Positions 14,027 through 23,219 of a stretch of DNA of 64,000 nucleotides are shown piece after piece (position 1 is the stretch's first letter; each line of letters begins with the position of its first letter). The translations under genes and the position numbers were made by a program. The notes under the pieces were generated by a model that worked only from the letters and a program-made list of their open reading frames with translations, was not told where the DNA came from and searched no databases. Source of the stretch: Streptosporangium violaceochromogenes (GTDB taxonomy: Bacteria > Actinomycetota > Actinomycetes > Streptosporangiales > Streptosporangiaceae). The stretch spans positions 1-64,000 of the forward strand of contig NZ_BNBB01000031.1 in NCBI RefSeq assembly GCF_014654615.1. The letters are read 5' to 3'.

Positions 14027-14752
14027 TCAGTCCGCCTGCTCCGCCCCGCGCTGGGCGTCGAGTCTCTCCAGCCGCCTGCGGATGCCGCTGAAGTGCCCGA
14101 TGACGGCGGCGGTGGCCCGGGCCGCGTGCCGATCCGCCATCGCCAGATAGATGGCCCGGTGATCCTCGATGATGCTCTCCGGATCGAGTTGCTCGGTGCC
14201 GAGTTCCGGGCTGAGGTCGTGGTAAACGTCCCAGAAGACCGCCAGGAGCTGGCTGAGGAGGCGGTTGGCCAGCGGCGCGTACAGCTGCTCGTGGAAGGCG
14301 CGGTCGGCGAGGTCTCCGGCGGCGCCGGTGCCGGCGACCTTCTCCAGTTCCAGGAACCGCTGGTGGAGGCGCTTCAGGTCGTCGTCGGTGCTCACCGCGA
14401 TCGCCTGGTTGATCAGGCCCGCCTCCAGCGTCTCACGGAGTTCGACGAGCTCGCGGATGTCGCGGCGGTCGCCGCGCAGGGAGCGCTGGCCGCGGAACAC
14501 CAGCCCGTCGGTCAGCGCTTCGAGCGAGCCGTCGCCGACATACGTGCCCAGGCCGTGCCGTACTTCGACGATGCCCAGGGCCTGAAGCACCTTGAGGGCC
14601 TCCCGTACCGAATTCCGGCTTACGTCCAGATGCTCGACCAGTTCGTTCTCGGTGGGGATGGGATCTCCGGTCTGCAGGTGGCGTGCGAGGATAAGTTCTT
14701 TGATCTTGTTCTGGATGGCACGCTGCCCGGTGGCGGATCGCCGTGAACGCAT
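14027..14752 (-). CDS. FadR/GntR-family transcriptional regulator, likely local repressor
   Basis: 241 aa. The winged HTH is at residues about 10-75 (AIQNKIKELILARHLQTGDP, then SRNSVREALKVLQALGI and GLGTYV). The all-helical FCD domain is at about 90-225, with the metal/ligand-type residues seen in the FadR group (ELVELRETLEAGLI; FHEQLY; DHRAIYLAM). ATG 14752 was chosen because the HTH starts close behind it. Its position at the divergent promoter between the two arms makes it the obvious regulator of both, with a pathway intermediate as ligand. Confidence 0.9.
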   Translation of the reverse strand: MRSRRSATGQRAIQNKIKELILARHLQTGDPIPTENELVEHLDVSRNSVREALKVLQALGIVEVRHGLGTYVGDGSLEALTDGLVFRGQRSLRGDRRDIRELVELRETLEAGLINQAIAVSTDDDLKRLHQRFLELEKVAGTGAAGDLADRAFHEQLYAPLANRLLSQLLAVFWDVYHDLSPELGTEQLDPESIIEDHRAIYLAMADRHAARATAAVIGHFSGIRRRLERLDAQRGAEQAD

Positions 14753-14808
14753 GGTGGGCCTTTCCCGGCCACACATCAACAACCTCCCGATTGTCGAAGG
14801 ACATTCGT

Positions 14809-14943
14809 TATCCTACATCTTCACCGTCATATCGGTGCAACCTGCTTGCTCGGTAGATCTTCGTTGGAACGGTTGATCCATGAGCCAAGGGGGGTTGACG
14901 GCGAAGAAGGGAGGTATCTAACGTCAGGGGACATCCTACATCC
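14809..14943. promoter_or_regulatory. Divergent control region with repeated ATCCTACATC and a promoter
   Basis: The 10-mer ATCCTACATC occurs at 14810-14819 (near the gntR start) and 14933-14942 (near the rightward start). A rightward promoter is visible: TTGACG (14895-14900), 18-nt spacer, TAACGT (14919-14924). The second copy lies 9 nt after that -10 box, over the expected transcription start, so a bound repressor would block it. It is a good candidate GntR operator pair. Confidence 0.5.
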
Positions 14944-14961
14944 ATCCTCCTGTGAGGAACC

Positions 14962-15987
14962 TTGTTGTCCACCCCCCCTCCCCGACTGAACCTGGGCCTC
15001 ATCGGCTGCGGTTTTTTCGGCCGTGCCCTGGCCTCGGCGCTGACCGCGCTGCCCGGTGTGCGCCTGGCCGCGGTCGCCGACGTGTCGGCCGGCAACGCCG
15101 AGGGCCTGGCGGCCGAGATCGGTGCCGACGTCGTCCCGCCCGATCGCCTCGCCACCCTGCCGGACCTGCACGGTGTGGTCGTCGCGACCCCGAACGATCA
15201 GCACGCCGAGCCCGTGGTGGCCGCCTGCGAGGCGGGACGGCACGTGTTCGTCGAGAAGCCCATGGCCCTCACCGCGGCCGACTGCGACCGGATGGCCGGC
15301 GCGGCCCGCGCCGGCGGCGTACGCCTGGTCGTCGGGCACATCATGCGGACGCTCCCGGCGGTGGCCCGGGTGAAGGCCATGCTCGACTCGGGCGCGCTCG
15401 GCACGGTCCGCGCGGCCCACGCCGCGCGAAGCCGCCGGATCGACGCCGGCGGCGCCGCCCCGAACTGGTGGAAGACCGACGTCTCCCGCACCGGCGGCGA
15501 GCTACGCCACGAAAATCACGAACTGGACCTGCTCTGCTGGTTGCTCGGTGAGCCCACCTCGGTGACCGGCTACAGCGACGACCAGGTCACCAGCCTCGTG
15601 CTGCGCCACGGCGACGCGATCGCGACCTACCAGCTGTCCACCATCCACCGACTCCCCTCCTGGCGCCTTTCCGTCGAAGGCACGCTCGGCGCGGTCGAGG
15701 TGGACTTCCGGAAGGCGACCCTGACCACCGTCTCGGACGAGGGCGCCGAGGTGCGGGGCGTCTTCGACGACGACGAGGCCGACGGGTCGCTGCGGGCCTC
15801 GGCCACCGAGGCGCAGCGGTACAACGGCGCGGGTTCCACGACGAGCCGGTGGATGCGCCGCGCCCTCGACCTCGAAATGGCGGAGACCGTCCGTGTCTTC
15901 CGCGGTGCGCGGGACTCGCCCCTCCTGGAGGCGCCGGACCGTTCCATCCGGCTCGCCGAACGCTTTCTCGCCGGTATCCGACCCTGA
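14962..15987 (+). CDS. Gfo/Idh/MocA-family oxidoreductase
   Basis: 341 aa; TTG start (14962 or 14965) after GTGAGGAAC. It has the classical N-terminal Rossmann fold with LGLIGCGFFG (11-20) and the catalytic motif VEKP (97-100). An active-site His/Asp segment follows (LRHENHELDLLCWLLG, about 176-192). The EKP lysine and this His act in hydride transfer in the family. First gene of the rightward operon, 57 nt before the binding-protein gene. Substrate unknown; the surrounding transporter points to a sugar or polyol. Confidence 0.88.
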   Translation: MLSTPPPRLNLGLIGCGFFGRALASALTALPGVRLAAVADVSAGNAEGLAAEIGADVVPPDRLATLPDLHGVVVATPNDQHAEPVVAACEAGRHVFVEKPMALTAADCDRMAGAARAGGVRLVVGHIMRTLPAVARVKAMLDSGALGTVRAAHAARSRRIDAGGAAPNWWKTDVSRTGGELRHENHELDLLCWLLGEPTSVTGYSDDQVTSLVLRHGDAIATYQLSTIHRLPSWRLSVEGTLGAVEVDFRKATLTTVSDEGAEVRGVFDDDEADGSLRASATEAQRYNGAGSTTSRWMRRALDLEMAETVRVFRGARDSPLLEAPDRSIRLAERFLAGIRP

Positions 15988-16043
15988 CCGCCGATGACGA
16001 CTCCGGGCTTCACCCAGCCCCCAGCGTGTTGATGGAGAATGAA

Positions 16044-17390
16044 ATGAACAAATCCCAACCGGCGGTGAGCCGGCGCGGCTTCCTTGGCATGGCAGCGGGA
16101 GCGGCCGCGGTGGCGGGGCTGGCCGCGTGCGGTAAGAGCGGCGGCGGAACGGGTGGCGGAGGATCGGGCAAGAGCCTTACCTTCTGGCACCCGTACACCG
16201 AGCAGGAGCGGCAGAACGCCATCCGCGCCATCGCCGACAAGTTCACCCAGGAGACCGGTACGGCGGTCACCGTCGAGGTCGTGCCGTTCGCCAACTTCGC
16301 GGAGAAGTGGCCGGCGGCGCAGGCGGGCCGTACGCTCCCCGACGTGGCGGTCACGACGGCCGAGAACGCCCTGGGCATGCACTCCGCCAAGGCGATCGAG
16401 CCGATGGACGACATCGTCAAGGCGCTCGGCGGGGACTCCGCGTTCGTCGGCGGGCTCGTCGACAAGATCGGCCGGTACGACGGCAAGGTGCTCGCGCTGC
16501 CGCACTACGTCCATGACCGCCTCCTGTTCCACCGCACCGACCGGCTCAAGGCCGCGGGGTTGCCGAAGCCCGTGACGTGGGAGGACACCATGGAGGCCGC
16601 CATCGCGATGACCAAGGCCCCGGAGTACTACGGCTACGTGCAGCAGCTCAGCGTCAAGGACACCGGCGGCGGCTACCTGCTGTGGATCCTCGCCCGTTCC
16701 AACGGCGGTCACCTGTTCGACAAGGACGGGAAGGTGACGCTGAACAGCCCGGAGGTCATGGAGGCGATCGAGTTCATCACCAAGCTCGGCAAGAAGACCG
16801 CCCCCAGCACCTCGGCCACCACGCCGATGGCCGACAGCTTCGCGCTGCTCAACAGCGGCCGGTCGAGCATGATGGTCACCGCCGCGGCCGGGATGAGCTC
16901 GGCCCTGAGCAAGGCCCCCCAGATCGCCGCCGTGCTGGACGCGGGGCGCATGCCCAAGAAGAAGCAGTACGGCGACCTCATCGGCGCGGTCTCGTTCGTC
17001 ACGCCCAAGGGGAGAAACCCCGAGGAGGGCCAGAAGTTCGTCGAGTTCCTGTACCGGAAGGAGAACTACATCTCGTTCCTGCACAGCCTTCCGCTCTTCA
17101 TGTTCCCGGCGCTGACCGCCGCGAGCGGGCCGGAGTTCTACAACCAGCCCACCCTGCAGAAGTACAGGTCGCTGGTGGACACGACGCTCGCCGGCATCAA
17201 GAACGGCGACAACCCCGGCTTCGACTTCGGCCCCACGCCGCTGTCGGCGCCCTTCTTCGCCAGTCACGCGGTGGAGACCATGCTGCAGGAGACCATCTTC
17301 GGGGGTGTCTCCCTGGACAAGGCGGTCGCGTCCGCCACCAAGACGGCGCAACTGGCCATCGACAATGTCAAATCGCGCACTGGTGGCTGA
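16044..17390 (+). CDS. Extracellular solute-binding lipoprotein of a CUT1 sugar ABC transporter (Tat signal)
   Basis: 448 aa. The N-terminus has a twin-arginine motif SRRGFLG, a hydrophobic Ala-rich segment and a lipobox LAAC followed by a Gly/Ser linker. It should therefore be Tat-exported, lipidated and held outside the membrane. The mature part resembles family-1 binding proteins (LTFWHPYTEQERQNAIRAIA start). ATG 16044 was chosen over 16032 because GGAG lies about 6 nt before it. It overlaps the first permease gene by 26 nt. Confidence 0.9.
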   Translation: MNKSQPAVSRRGFLGMAAGAAAVAGLAACGKSGGGTGGGGSGKSLTFWHPYTEQERQNAIRAIADKFTQETGTAVTVEVVPFANFAEKWPAAQAGRTLPDVAVTTAENALGMHSAKAIEPMDDIVKALGGDSAFVGGLVDKIGRYDGKVLALPHYVHDRLLFHRTDRLKAAGLPKPVTWEDTMEAAIAMTKAPEYYGYVQQLSVKDTGGGYLLWILARSNGGHLFDKDGKVTLNSPEVMEAIEFITKLGKKTAPSTSATTPMADSFALLNSGRSSMMVTAAAGMSSALSKAPQIAAVLDAGRMPKKKQYGDLIGAVSFVTPKGRNPEEGQKFVEFLYRKENYISFLHSLPLFMFPALTAASGPEFYNQPTLQKYRSLVDTTLAGIKNGDNPGFDFGPTPLSAPFFASHAVETMLQETIFGGVSLDKAVASATKTAQLAIDNVKSRTGG

Positions 17391-18339
17391 GGCGCCGGCG
17401 CGCCGGGGCGGGCCGGGGCGGGCCGGGGACGACGGACCGCCCCGGCTGCTCCGGCGCGTCGCCGGCGCGCTGGACCGGAAACTGACGGTGCTGTTCCTGC
17501 TCCCCGGCATGCTGTGCCTGGCGCTGGTCATCCTCTACCCGCTGGGCTACAACGTCTGGACCAGCTTCACCGACAAGAACCTGCAGTTCCCCGGGGACAA
17601 GCTGATCGGCTTCGGGAACTACGTCTCGATCCTCGCCGACAGCCGGTTCTGGAATGCCGCGCTCCGTTCCGTGTCGTGGACCGTGGCCTCGGTTCTCGGG
17701 CAGTTCGCGATCGGGCTTCTCGCGGCGCTCGCGCTCGAAAGGGTCACCCGCGGCCGTACCGTCCTGCGGGTGATCTTGATCGTCCCGTGGACGTTCTCGC
17801 CGATCGTCATGGCCTTCGTCTGGCGATACATGCTGGACGGCCTCGGCGGCGTTCTCAACGCCGTGCTGCTGGAGCTGCACCTGATCGACAAGTCGGTCGC
17901 CTTCTTCGGTGAGGCCGGCACCGCGCTGCCGTCGGCGACCCTGGTCAACATCTGGTTCGGCTATCCGTTCATGATGCTCGCGCTGGTCGCGGGCATTCAG
18001 GCGATCCCCAGGGAACTGTACGAGGCGGCGGTCGTCGACGGCGCCTCCTACTGGCGTACCGTCTTCTCGATAACGCTGCCGGCGCTGCGGCCGATCGTCG
18101 GGACGCTCATCGTGCTCCGTACGATCTGGGTCTTCAACAACTTCGACATCATCTACCTGACCACCGGCGGCGGCCCCAGGGACGCCAGCACCACGCTGCC
18201 CGTCTACGCCTTCAACGTGGGCTGGAACAACTTCGACGTGGGGCGGATGGCGGCGGTGGCGGTCGTCATGACGATCGTCCTGCTGGCGGTCACCGCCGTT
18301 TACATGAGGCTACTGCGCTTCGAGGAGGAGAGGACATGA
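17365..18339 (+). CDS. CUT1 ABC transporter permease (MalF/UgpA type)
   Basis: 324 aa. About six membrane spans follow a 35-residue cytoplasmic N-terminus. The cytoplasmic EAA loop that contacts the ATPase reads YEAAVVDGASYWRTVFSITL. ATG 17365 lies inside the binding-protein gene; GTG 17383 is an alternative with an 8-nt overlap. It forms the membrane channel with the next gene. No ATPase gene is nearby, so a shared MsiK-type ATPase is presumably used, as in other actinomycetes. Confidence 0.92.
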   Translation: MSNRALVAEAPARRGGPGRAGDDGPPRLLRRVAGALDRKLTVLFLLPGMLCLALVILYPLGYNVWTSFTDKNLQFPGDKLIGFGNYVSILADSRFWNAALRSVSWTVASVLGQFAIGLLAALALERVTRGRTVLRVILIVPWTFSPIVMAFVWRYMLDGLGGVLNAVLLELHLIDKSVAFFGEAGTALPSATLVNIWFGYPFMMLALVAGIQAIPRELYEAAVVDGASYWRTVFSITLPALRPIVGTLIVLRTIWVFNNFDIIYLTTGGGPRDASTTLPVYAFNVGWNNFDVGRMAAVAVVMTIVLLAVTAVYMRLLRFEEERT

Positions 18340-19184
18340 CGCCCTTCGGCTCGGCACCGGGCCTGCGGCCGACGAAACTGGGGGTCTACCTGTTTCTATC
18401 GGTGCTGGCCGTCTTCGCGGCGTTTCCTCTGTTCTGGATGGTCAGCACGTCTTTCAAGACCTACGAGGAGGCCTACCGCTTCCCTCCCACCCTCCTGCCG
18501 CGACACCCCTCCACCGGCGCCTACAGCAGTGTGTTCGACACCGCGGACCTGGCGACTTTCGCGATGAACAGCCTGCTCGTCGCGCTGGTGGCGACCCTCG
18601 CCGGCACGCTGTTCGCCGCGATGGCCGGCTACAGCCTGGCGCGATCGCGGTTCCGCGGACGCCGGCTGCTTCTGCGGAGCACGTTGCTGGCCTACATCTT
18701 CCCGCAGATCCTGCTGGTGATACCGCTGTTCGAGGTCCTCGCGAAGCTGGACCTGGTGAACACCCACCTCGGCCTGATCCTGGCCTACGTGACCCTGTCG
18801 TTCCCGTTCTCGACGTGGATGCTGACGGCGTACTTCCGCACCGTGCCGATCGACATCGAAGAGGCGGCGAAGGTCGACGGCGCCAGCAACCTCCGGGTGT
18901 TCTGGCAGATCACCCTTCCGCTGGTCGCGCCCGGCCTGGTCGCCGTCACCGTGTTCGCCTTCATCAACACCTGGACCGAGTTCCTGTACTCGTTCATCAT
19001 CCTCGGAGGCGGTGACGGGCGGACGCTCTCCGTCTTCCTCTACAGCCTGCTCGGCGGCGAGTCCCAGCAGTGGGAGCTCCTCATGGCGGCGAGCACCGTG
19101 GCGATGCTCCCGATGATCATCCTGTTCATGGCGGTGCAGCGGCGCATGGCCAGCGGCCTCGCCTCCGGCGCGGTGAAGGGATGA
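18336..19184 (+). CDS. CUT1 ABC transporter permease (MalG/UgpE type)
   Basis: 282 aa, six predicted membrane spans. The EAA loop is EEAAKVDGASNLRVFWQITL. It starts in an ATGA overlap with the first permease and ends in an ATGA overlap with the following oxidoreductase. Transport and the first catabolic steps are therefore translationally coupled. Confidence 0.93.
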   Translation: MTPFGSAPGLRPTKLGVYLFLSVLAVFAAFPLFWMVSTSFKTYEEAYRFPPTLLPRHPSTGAYSSVFDTADLATFAMNSLLVALVATLAGTLFAAMAGYSLARSRFRGRRLLLRSTLLAYIFPQILLVIPLFEVLAKLDLVNTHLGLILAYVTLSFPFSTWMLTAYFRTVPIDIEEAAKVDGASNLRVFWQITLPLVAPGLVAVTVFAFINTWTEFLYSFIILGGGDGRTLSVFLYSLLGGESQQWELLMAASTVAMLPMIILFMAVQRRMASGLASGAVKG

Positions 19185-20197
19185 CGGCGACGGGGGTCGG
19201 AGTCGCGATCCTGGGCAGCGGCGGCATCGCCCGGGAGCACGCCGCGGCGCTGGCGCGGCTGCCCGGGGTCGAGGTCCGCTACGTCGTCGGCGGCGACCTG
19301 GCCCGCAGCCGTGGCGTCGCGGCGCTGGCGCCGGGCGCCGTCGCGACGACCGACCTGGAAAGGGCGCTGGCCGACCCGGCCGTCCAGGGGGTGGACGTCT
19401 GCGGCGTCACCCCGCTGCACGCCCCCCTGACGATCCGGGCGGCGCGGGCCGGCAAGCACGTCCACGTCGAGAAGCCCGCGGCGCTGAGCATGGCCGGCCT
19501 CCACGAGATGATCGCCGAGGTGCGGGCCCGCCGCCTGACCCTGATGACCGGCCAGACGGTGCGTTTCCAGCCGGGGGTCGCGGCGCTGCACCGCGCGGTC
19601 GCGGCCGGCGAGATCGGCGCCGTCCATCTGCTGCGGGTCGGCTGGTACACCGGTTACGTGTGGGCCGGGGGGTGGCGCGGCTGGCAGCTCGACCCCGCCC
19701 GGTCCGGCGGGCACCCCGTGCACAACGGGACGCACGCCTTCGACCTGCTGGTCTGGCTGATGAGGGACCGCCGTCCCACCCGCGTCTTCGTCCGTTCGTT
19801 CCGCACCCTCTCCCCGGATGTCCCGGTGCCCGACAGCTTTCACGCGACCGTGCGCTTCGACGACGGCAGCCTGGCCCTCGTCGAACTCTCCTACGCGCTG
19901 CGGGAACGCGGAGCCTCCCTGCGGAGGGTGCTCGCCGTCGGCGACCGCGGCACCCTCCGGCACGAGGACGACGGCGACAGCGGGCTGCACAGCGAGGCCG
20001 CCCGGGCGCCGTCGGCGTCGGTCGACGGAGCGATAGGGGCCCAGATGGCGCACTGGGCGGCCGTGCTGCGCGGCGAGACCGAGCCGATCACGACCCCCCG
20101 GCAGATGTGCCTCACCCTGGCCACCGCGCTGGCCGCGCAGCGGTCGCTCGTCACCGGCCGCGCCGTCGACGTTCCGGAGGCCGCGGATGTCCGCTGA
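19181..20197 (+). CDS. Gfo/Idh/MocA-family oxidoreductase
   Basis: 338 aa. The N-terminal Rossmann motif is VAILGSGGIARE (8-19) and the catalytic motif VEKP is at 96-99. The active-site segment HPVHNGTHAFDLLVWLM is about residue 185-200. ATGA overlap with the permease; the C-terminus overlaps the next oxidoreductase gene by 11 nt. Together with the next gene it may act on the same imported substrate or consecutive intermediates. Confidence 0.9.
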   Translation: MTATGVGVAILGSGGIAREHAAALARLPGVEVRYVVGGDLARSRGVAALAPGAVATTDLERALADPAVQGVDVCGVTPLHAPLTIRAARAGKHVHVEKPAALSMAGLHEMIAEVRARRLTLMTGQTVRFQPGVAALHRAVAAGEIGAVHLLRVGWYTGYVWAGGWRGWQLDPARSGGHPVHNGTHAFDLLVWLMRDRRPTRVFVRSFRTLSPDVPVPDSFHATVRFDDGSLALVELSYALRERGASLRRVLAVGDRGTLRHEDDGDSGLHSEAARAPSASVDGAIGAQMAHWAAVLRGETEPITTPRQMCLTLATALAAQRSLVTGRAVDVPEAADVR

Positions 20198-21251
20198 ACG
20201 ACTGCGCGTGCTGTTCCTTTCGGGCGTCCGCCACGCCGGCTCCTACCTGCCGATGCTGCGGGCCGATCCGAGAGTGGAGATCGTCGGCGTGGCCGAGGAT
20301 CCGGGAGCGGCGGGACGGGCGCTGTCCGACACCCGCGCTCTCGCCGCCTCCGCCGGGGTGCCGTTTCTCGGCTGCCCCGGCGACCTCGCCGAGATCGAGG
20401 CGGACCTGGTCGTCGTCTGCTCGGAGCCGGTCAGGCACGCGCGGCTCGCCGAACGCGCGCTCGCCGCCGGCCGGCACGTGCTGGTCGACAAGCCGTTCGC
20501 CGTCTCGCTGGCCGAGGCCACGTCGCTGCGGTCGGCAGCCGACCGCGCCCCCGGGAGCCTCAGCGTCGTCAACCTGCTGCGGGGACCGGCGATACGGCGG
20601 GCCCGCGAATGGGTCGACGCCGGGCACATCGGCCTTCCGCGCCATGTCGACGTTGAGTTTCTCTCCAACGGGGCGATGTTCGCGAGCAACGTCGAGCGCC
20701 CGGAACTGGTCGTCGACCCGGCTCTGGCCGGTGGTGGCGAACTGCTGAACTTCCTGGTGTACCCGGTCGACTACATCCGCCATCTGACCGGCTGCGAACC
20801 GGTCGAGGTGTACGCGGAGACCGCGACGCTCTTCTTCGAACCGCACCGCCGGTTCGGCGTGGAGGACACCGCGGTTCTCTCACTGCTGCTCACCAACGGT
20901 GTGACCGCCACGGTCACGGTGGGGCGGGTGCCGTACGCGCCGGCGCAGACGCCGACCTTCTTCACGGCCCGGGTGCTCGGCTCGCACGGGCATCTCACGG
21001 TCGACGAGGACCGGCCGGCGCTGGACCGGTTCGGGCCGGGCGGGCTGGAGCGGTGGCCGCTGGACGGCGCGGCGGCGAGCGAGGGCGTCCGGCTCTTCCT
21101 CGGCACCCTGGTCGGTGACCTGCTCGCCGGGCAGGCCCCCGGGTACGGCCCGGCGGACGGCTGGGCCACCGTCGCGGTCGTCGACGCCGCCTACCGGTCC
21201 GCCGCCTCCGGGCAGCCCGAGCCCGTCGCGCCCGGAGCGGGGGGCCGGTGA
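20187..21251 (+). CDS. Divergent Gfo/Idh/MocA-family oxidoreductase
   Basis: 354 aa. The catalytic lysine motif is VDKP (100-103). The first strand-turn reads RVLFLSGVRHAGSY (7-20), without GxGxxG, so nucleotide binding is atypical or lost. The C-terminal domain contains GGGELLNFLVYPVDYIRHLTG, where the usual active-site His is not evident. It could be a family member that catalyses a non-redox step or uses a tightly held cofactor. Last gene of the rightward operon. Confidence 0.82.
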   Translation: MSAERLRVLFLSGVRHAGSYLPMLRADPRVEIVGVAEDPGAAGRALSDTRALAASAGVPFLGCPGDLAEIEADLVVVCSEPVRHARLAERALAAGRHVLVDKPFAVSLAEATSLRSAADRAPGSLSVVNLLRGPAIRRAREWVDAGHIGLPRHVDVEFLSNGAMFASNVERPELVVDPALAGGGELLNFLVYPVDYIRHLTGCEPVEVYAETATLFFEPHRRFGVEDTAVLSLLLTNGVTATVTVGRVPYAPAQTPTFFTARVLGSHGHLTVDEDRPALDRFGPGGLERWPLDGAAASEGVRLFLGTLVGDLLAGQAPGYGPADGWATVAVVDAAYRSAASGQPEPVAPGAGGR

Positions 21252-21330
21252 CGGCCCGGAAGCGCGAAGCCCCCAAGATACGCCGCGAAAGGGGATGAAG
21301 AAGAATGACGGGGCGGGTTCTTACCGCCCC

Positions 21331-21972
21331 TCAGAGATCGAAGGCGGTCAGGACGCCCCAGGTCGTGCCGGCTCCGGTCGCGGCCCCCGCGACGACCTGG
21401 GCGGGGGTGTGGTGACCAAGCCGGACGCGCGCCCAGCAGACCGTCGCCACGACCACCGCGCCCGCCGCCAGGGCCGGTACGGCGGGCAGCACCCGGGCCA
21501 GCACCAGCACGGTGCCCGCCGACACCGCGGCGTGGAAGGAGATCTTCCACCGGAACGTGATCGGGACGGTCACCGCGAGCGCGGCCAGCATCGCGGTCAC
21601 CGTCGCCACCAGCAACCGGGGCGCGTGCAGAAGGATCAGCAGCACCAGCGTGACGAGCACCGCCCCGACGGCCACCAGCAGTGGTCCCGTCCGGCTCGCC
21701 CGGTCGACCAGATGGTGGGAGTCCAGCCGCCCCGAGCGCACCCCGGCCATGATCACCCCGGCCGGGACCCCGCCGCACAGCAGGGAGGCCCCCAGACCCC
21801 ACGCGGCGCCCCGCCAGCCGTCCGCCAGCAGCCCGATGACCGGCGGCAGCGCGATGACCAGTACCTGCGGCGCGAACAGGCCGGTGACCCACCGGGCGGC
21901 CGTCGCCGCGGCCTTTCCGCCGCCGGCCGCCGCCGGACCGTCCGTTCCGCTCGCCGTTGATGTGAGGTTCAT
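21331..21972 (-). CDS. PAP2-superfamily phosphatase-like membrane protein
   Basis: 213 aa with about five or six membrane spans. The phosphatase motifs are degenerate but recognisable: KISFHAAVSAG (the SxxxH-like motif) and RVRLGHHTPAQVVAG (the RxxxxxHxxx(D/Q) motif). Members dephosphorylate lipid pyrophosphates or phosphatidic acid. The final Asp is replaced by Gln, a change seen in some actinobacterial members. It converges with the sugar-cluster operon (79-nt gap). Confidence 0.75.
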   Translation of the reverse strand: MNLTSTASGTDGPAAAGGGKAAATAARWVTGLFAPQVLVIALPPVIGLLADGWRGAAWGLGASLLCGGVPAGVIMAGVRSGRLDSHHLVDRASRTGPLLVAVGAVLVTLVLLILLHAPRLLVATVTAMLAALAVTVPITFRWKISFHAAVSAGTVLVLARVLPAVPALAAGAVVVATVCWARVRLGHHTPAQVVAGAATGAGTTWGVLTAFDL

Positions 21973-22146
21973 GGATCAACCCTGTCAGGTGGGCCGGCCC
22001 CGGCGCGAAGAGCCACGCGCCGCCGCGAGGGCGACGGGCCGGGAGAGAGGCGACGGTCCCGGAAAGGGCGCGCCCGGCGGCGGAAAGCCGATCGCCGGGG
22101 CGGAGCCCGCCGGAAGACGCCCGGCTCTCGGATGTTCCTACAGACG

Positions 22147-23124
22147 TCAGTCGTTGGCGTGCAGGACGCTGTTGAGCTCCACCCCCGTGCCCCGGCGGGC
22201 CACGGCCTCCACGGCCCCCGAGACGGAGTTGCGGCGGAACAGCAGGCCGGAGGCGCCGGAGAGCTCCGCGGCCTTGGCGACCCTGCCGCCGGGGAGGACG
22301 ACCTTGGTCCCGGCGGTGACGTAGAGACCGGCCTCCACGACGCAGTCGTCGCCCAGGGAGATGCCGACGCCGCTGTTGGCGCCCAGCAGGCAGCGGCGGC
22401 CGATGGAGATCACCTGCTTGCCGCCCCCGGACAGGGTCCCCATGATCGAGGCGCCGCCGCCGACGTCGGAGCCGTCGCCGACGACCACGCCGGCCGAGAT
22501 GCGGCCCTCGACCATGGAGGCGCCCAGGGTTCCGGCGTTGAAGTTGACGAAGCCCTCGTGCATCACCGTCGTGCCCGCGGCCAGGTGCGCGCCCAGGCGC
22601 ACCCGGTCGGCGTCGGCGATCCGGACGCCGCCGGGCACCACGTAGTCGGCCATCCGGGGAAACTTGTCCACGCCGTGGACGGTCACCGGGCCGCGGGCGC
22701 GCAGGCGCAGCCGTACCGCCTCGAAGCCCTCGACGGCGCACGGGCCGTGACTGGTCCACACCACGTTGCTGAGCAGGCCGAACAGGCCGTCGAGGTTCTG
22801 CCCGTGCGGCCGGACCAGGCGGGCGGAGAGCAGGTGGAGGCGGAGATAGGCGTCGTGCGCGTCGGCGGGCGCCTCCGACAGCTTGGCGATCCCGGTACGC
22901 ACCGCCACCACCTCCACACCGCGGCGCTCGTCCGGCCCCAGCAGCCCGGCCACCTCCGGGCCGAGTTCCTGGACGGCCTCCCGCTCGGTCAGCCGGAGGG
23001 TTCCGGGGGCGGCGGGCTCGCCCAGCCGGGGGGAGGGGAACCAGGTGTCGAGGACGGTCCCGTCGGGGGTGATGGTCGCGATGCCTGCGCCGTGGGCGCC
23101 GGAGGTCTGAGCTGCTGCGTTCAC
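22147..23124 (-). CDS. dapD: Tetrahydrodipicolinate N-succinyltransferase
   Basis: 325 aa. It transfers succinyl from succinyl-CoA to tetrahydrodipicolinate in the lysine/meso-DAP pathway, needed for peptidoglycan. The C-terminal half is a left-handed beta helix of hexapeptide repeats ([19 protein letters not shown], then [20 protein letters not shown]). The N-terminal domain is of the actinobacterial DapD group. GTG 23124 was chosen over TTG 23133 because AGG lies about 10 nt upstream of it and abuts the TTG. Confidence 0.95.
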   Translation of the reverse strand: MNAAAQTSGAHGAGIATITPDGTVLDTWFPSPRLGEPAAPGTLRLTEREAVQELGPEVAGLLGPDERRGVEVVAVRTGIAKLSEAPADAHDAYLRLHLLSARLVRPHGQNLDGLFGLLSNVVWTSHGPCAVEGFEAVRLRLRARGPVTVHGVDKFPRMADYVVPGGVRIADADRVRLGAHLAAGTTVMHEGFVNFNAGTLGASMVEGRISAGVVVGDGSDVGGGASIMGTLSGGGKQVISIGRRCLLGANSGVGISLGDDCVVEAGLYVTAGTKVVLPGGRVAKAAELSGASGLLFRRNSVSGAVEAVARRGTGVELNSVLHAND

Positions 23125-23219
23125 GCCGACCAAGCCTAGTCAAAGCCGGTGCAATGGACATACGCCGCCGCGCGCGGTGCGCGTGTGCCCTTCGCCGGCC
23201 GGTCAATAACGTGACCGCC

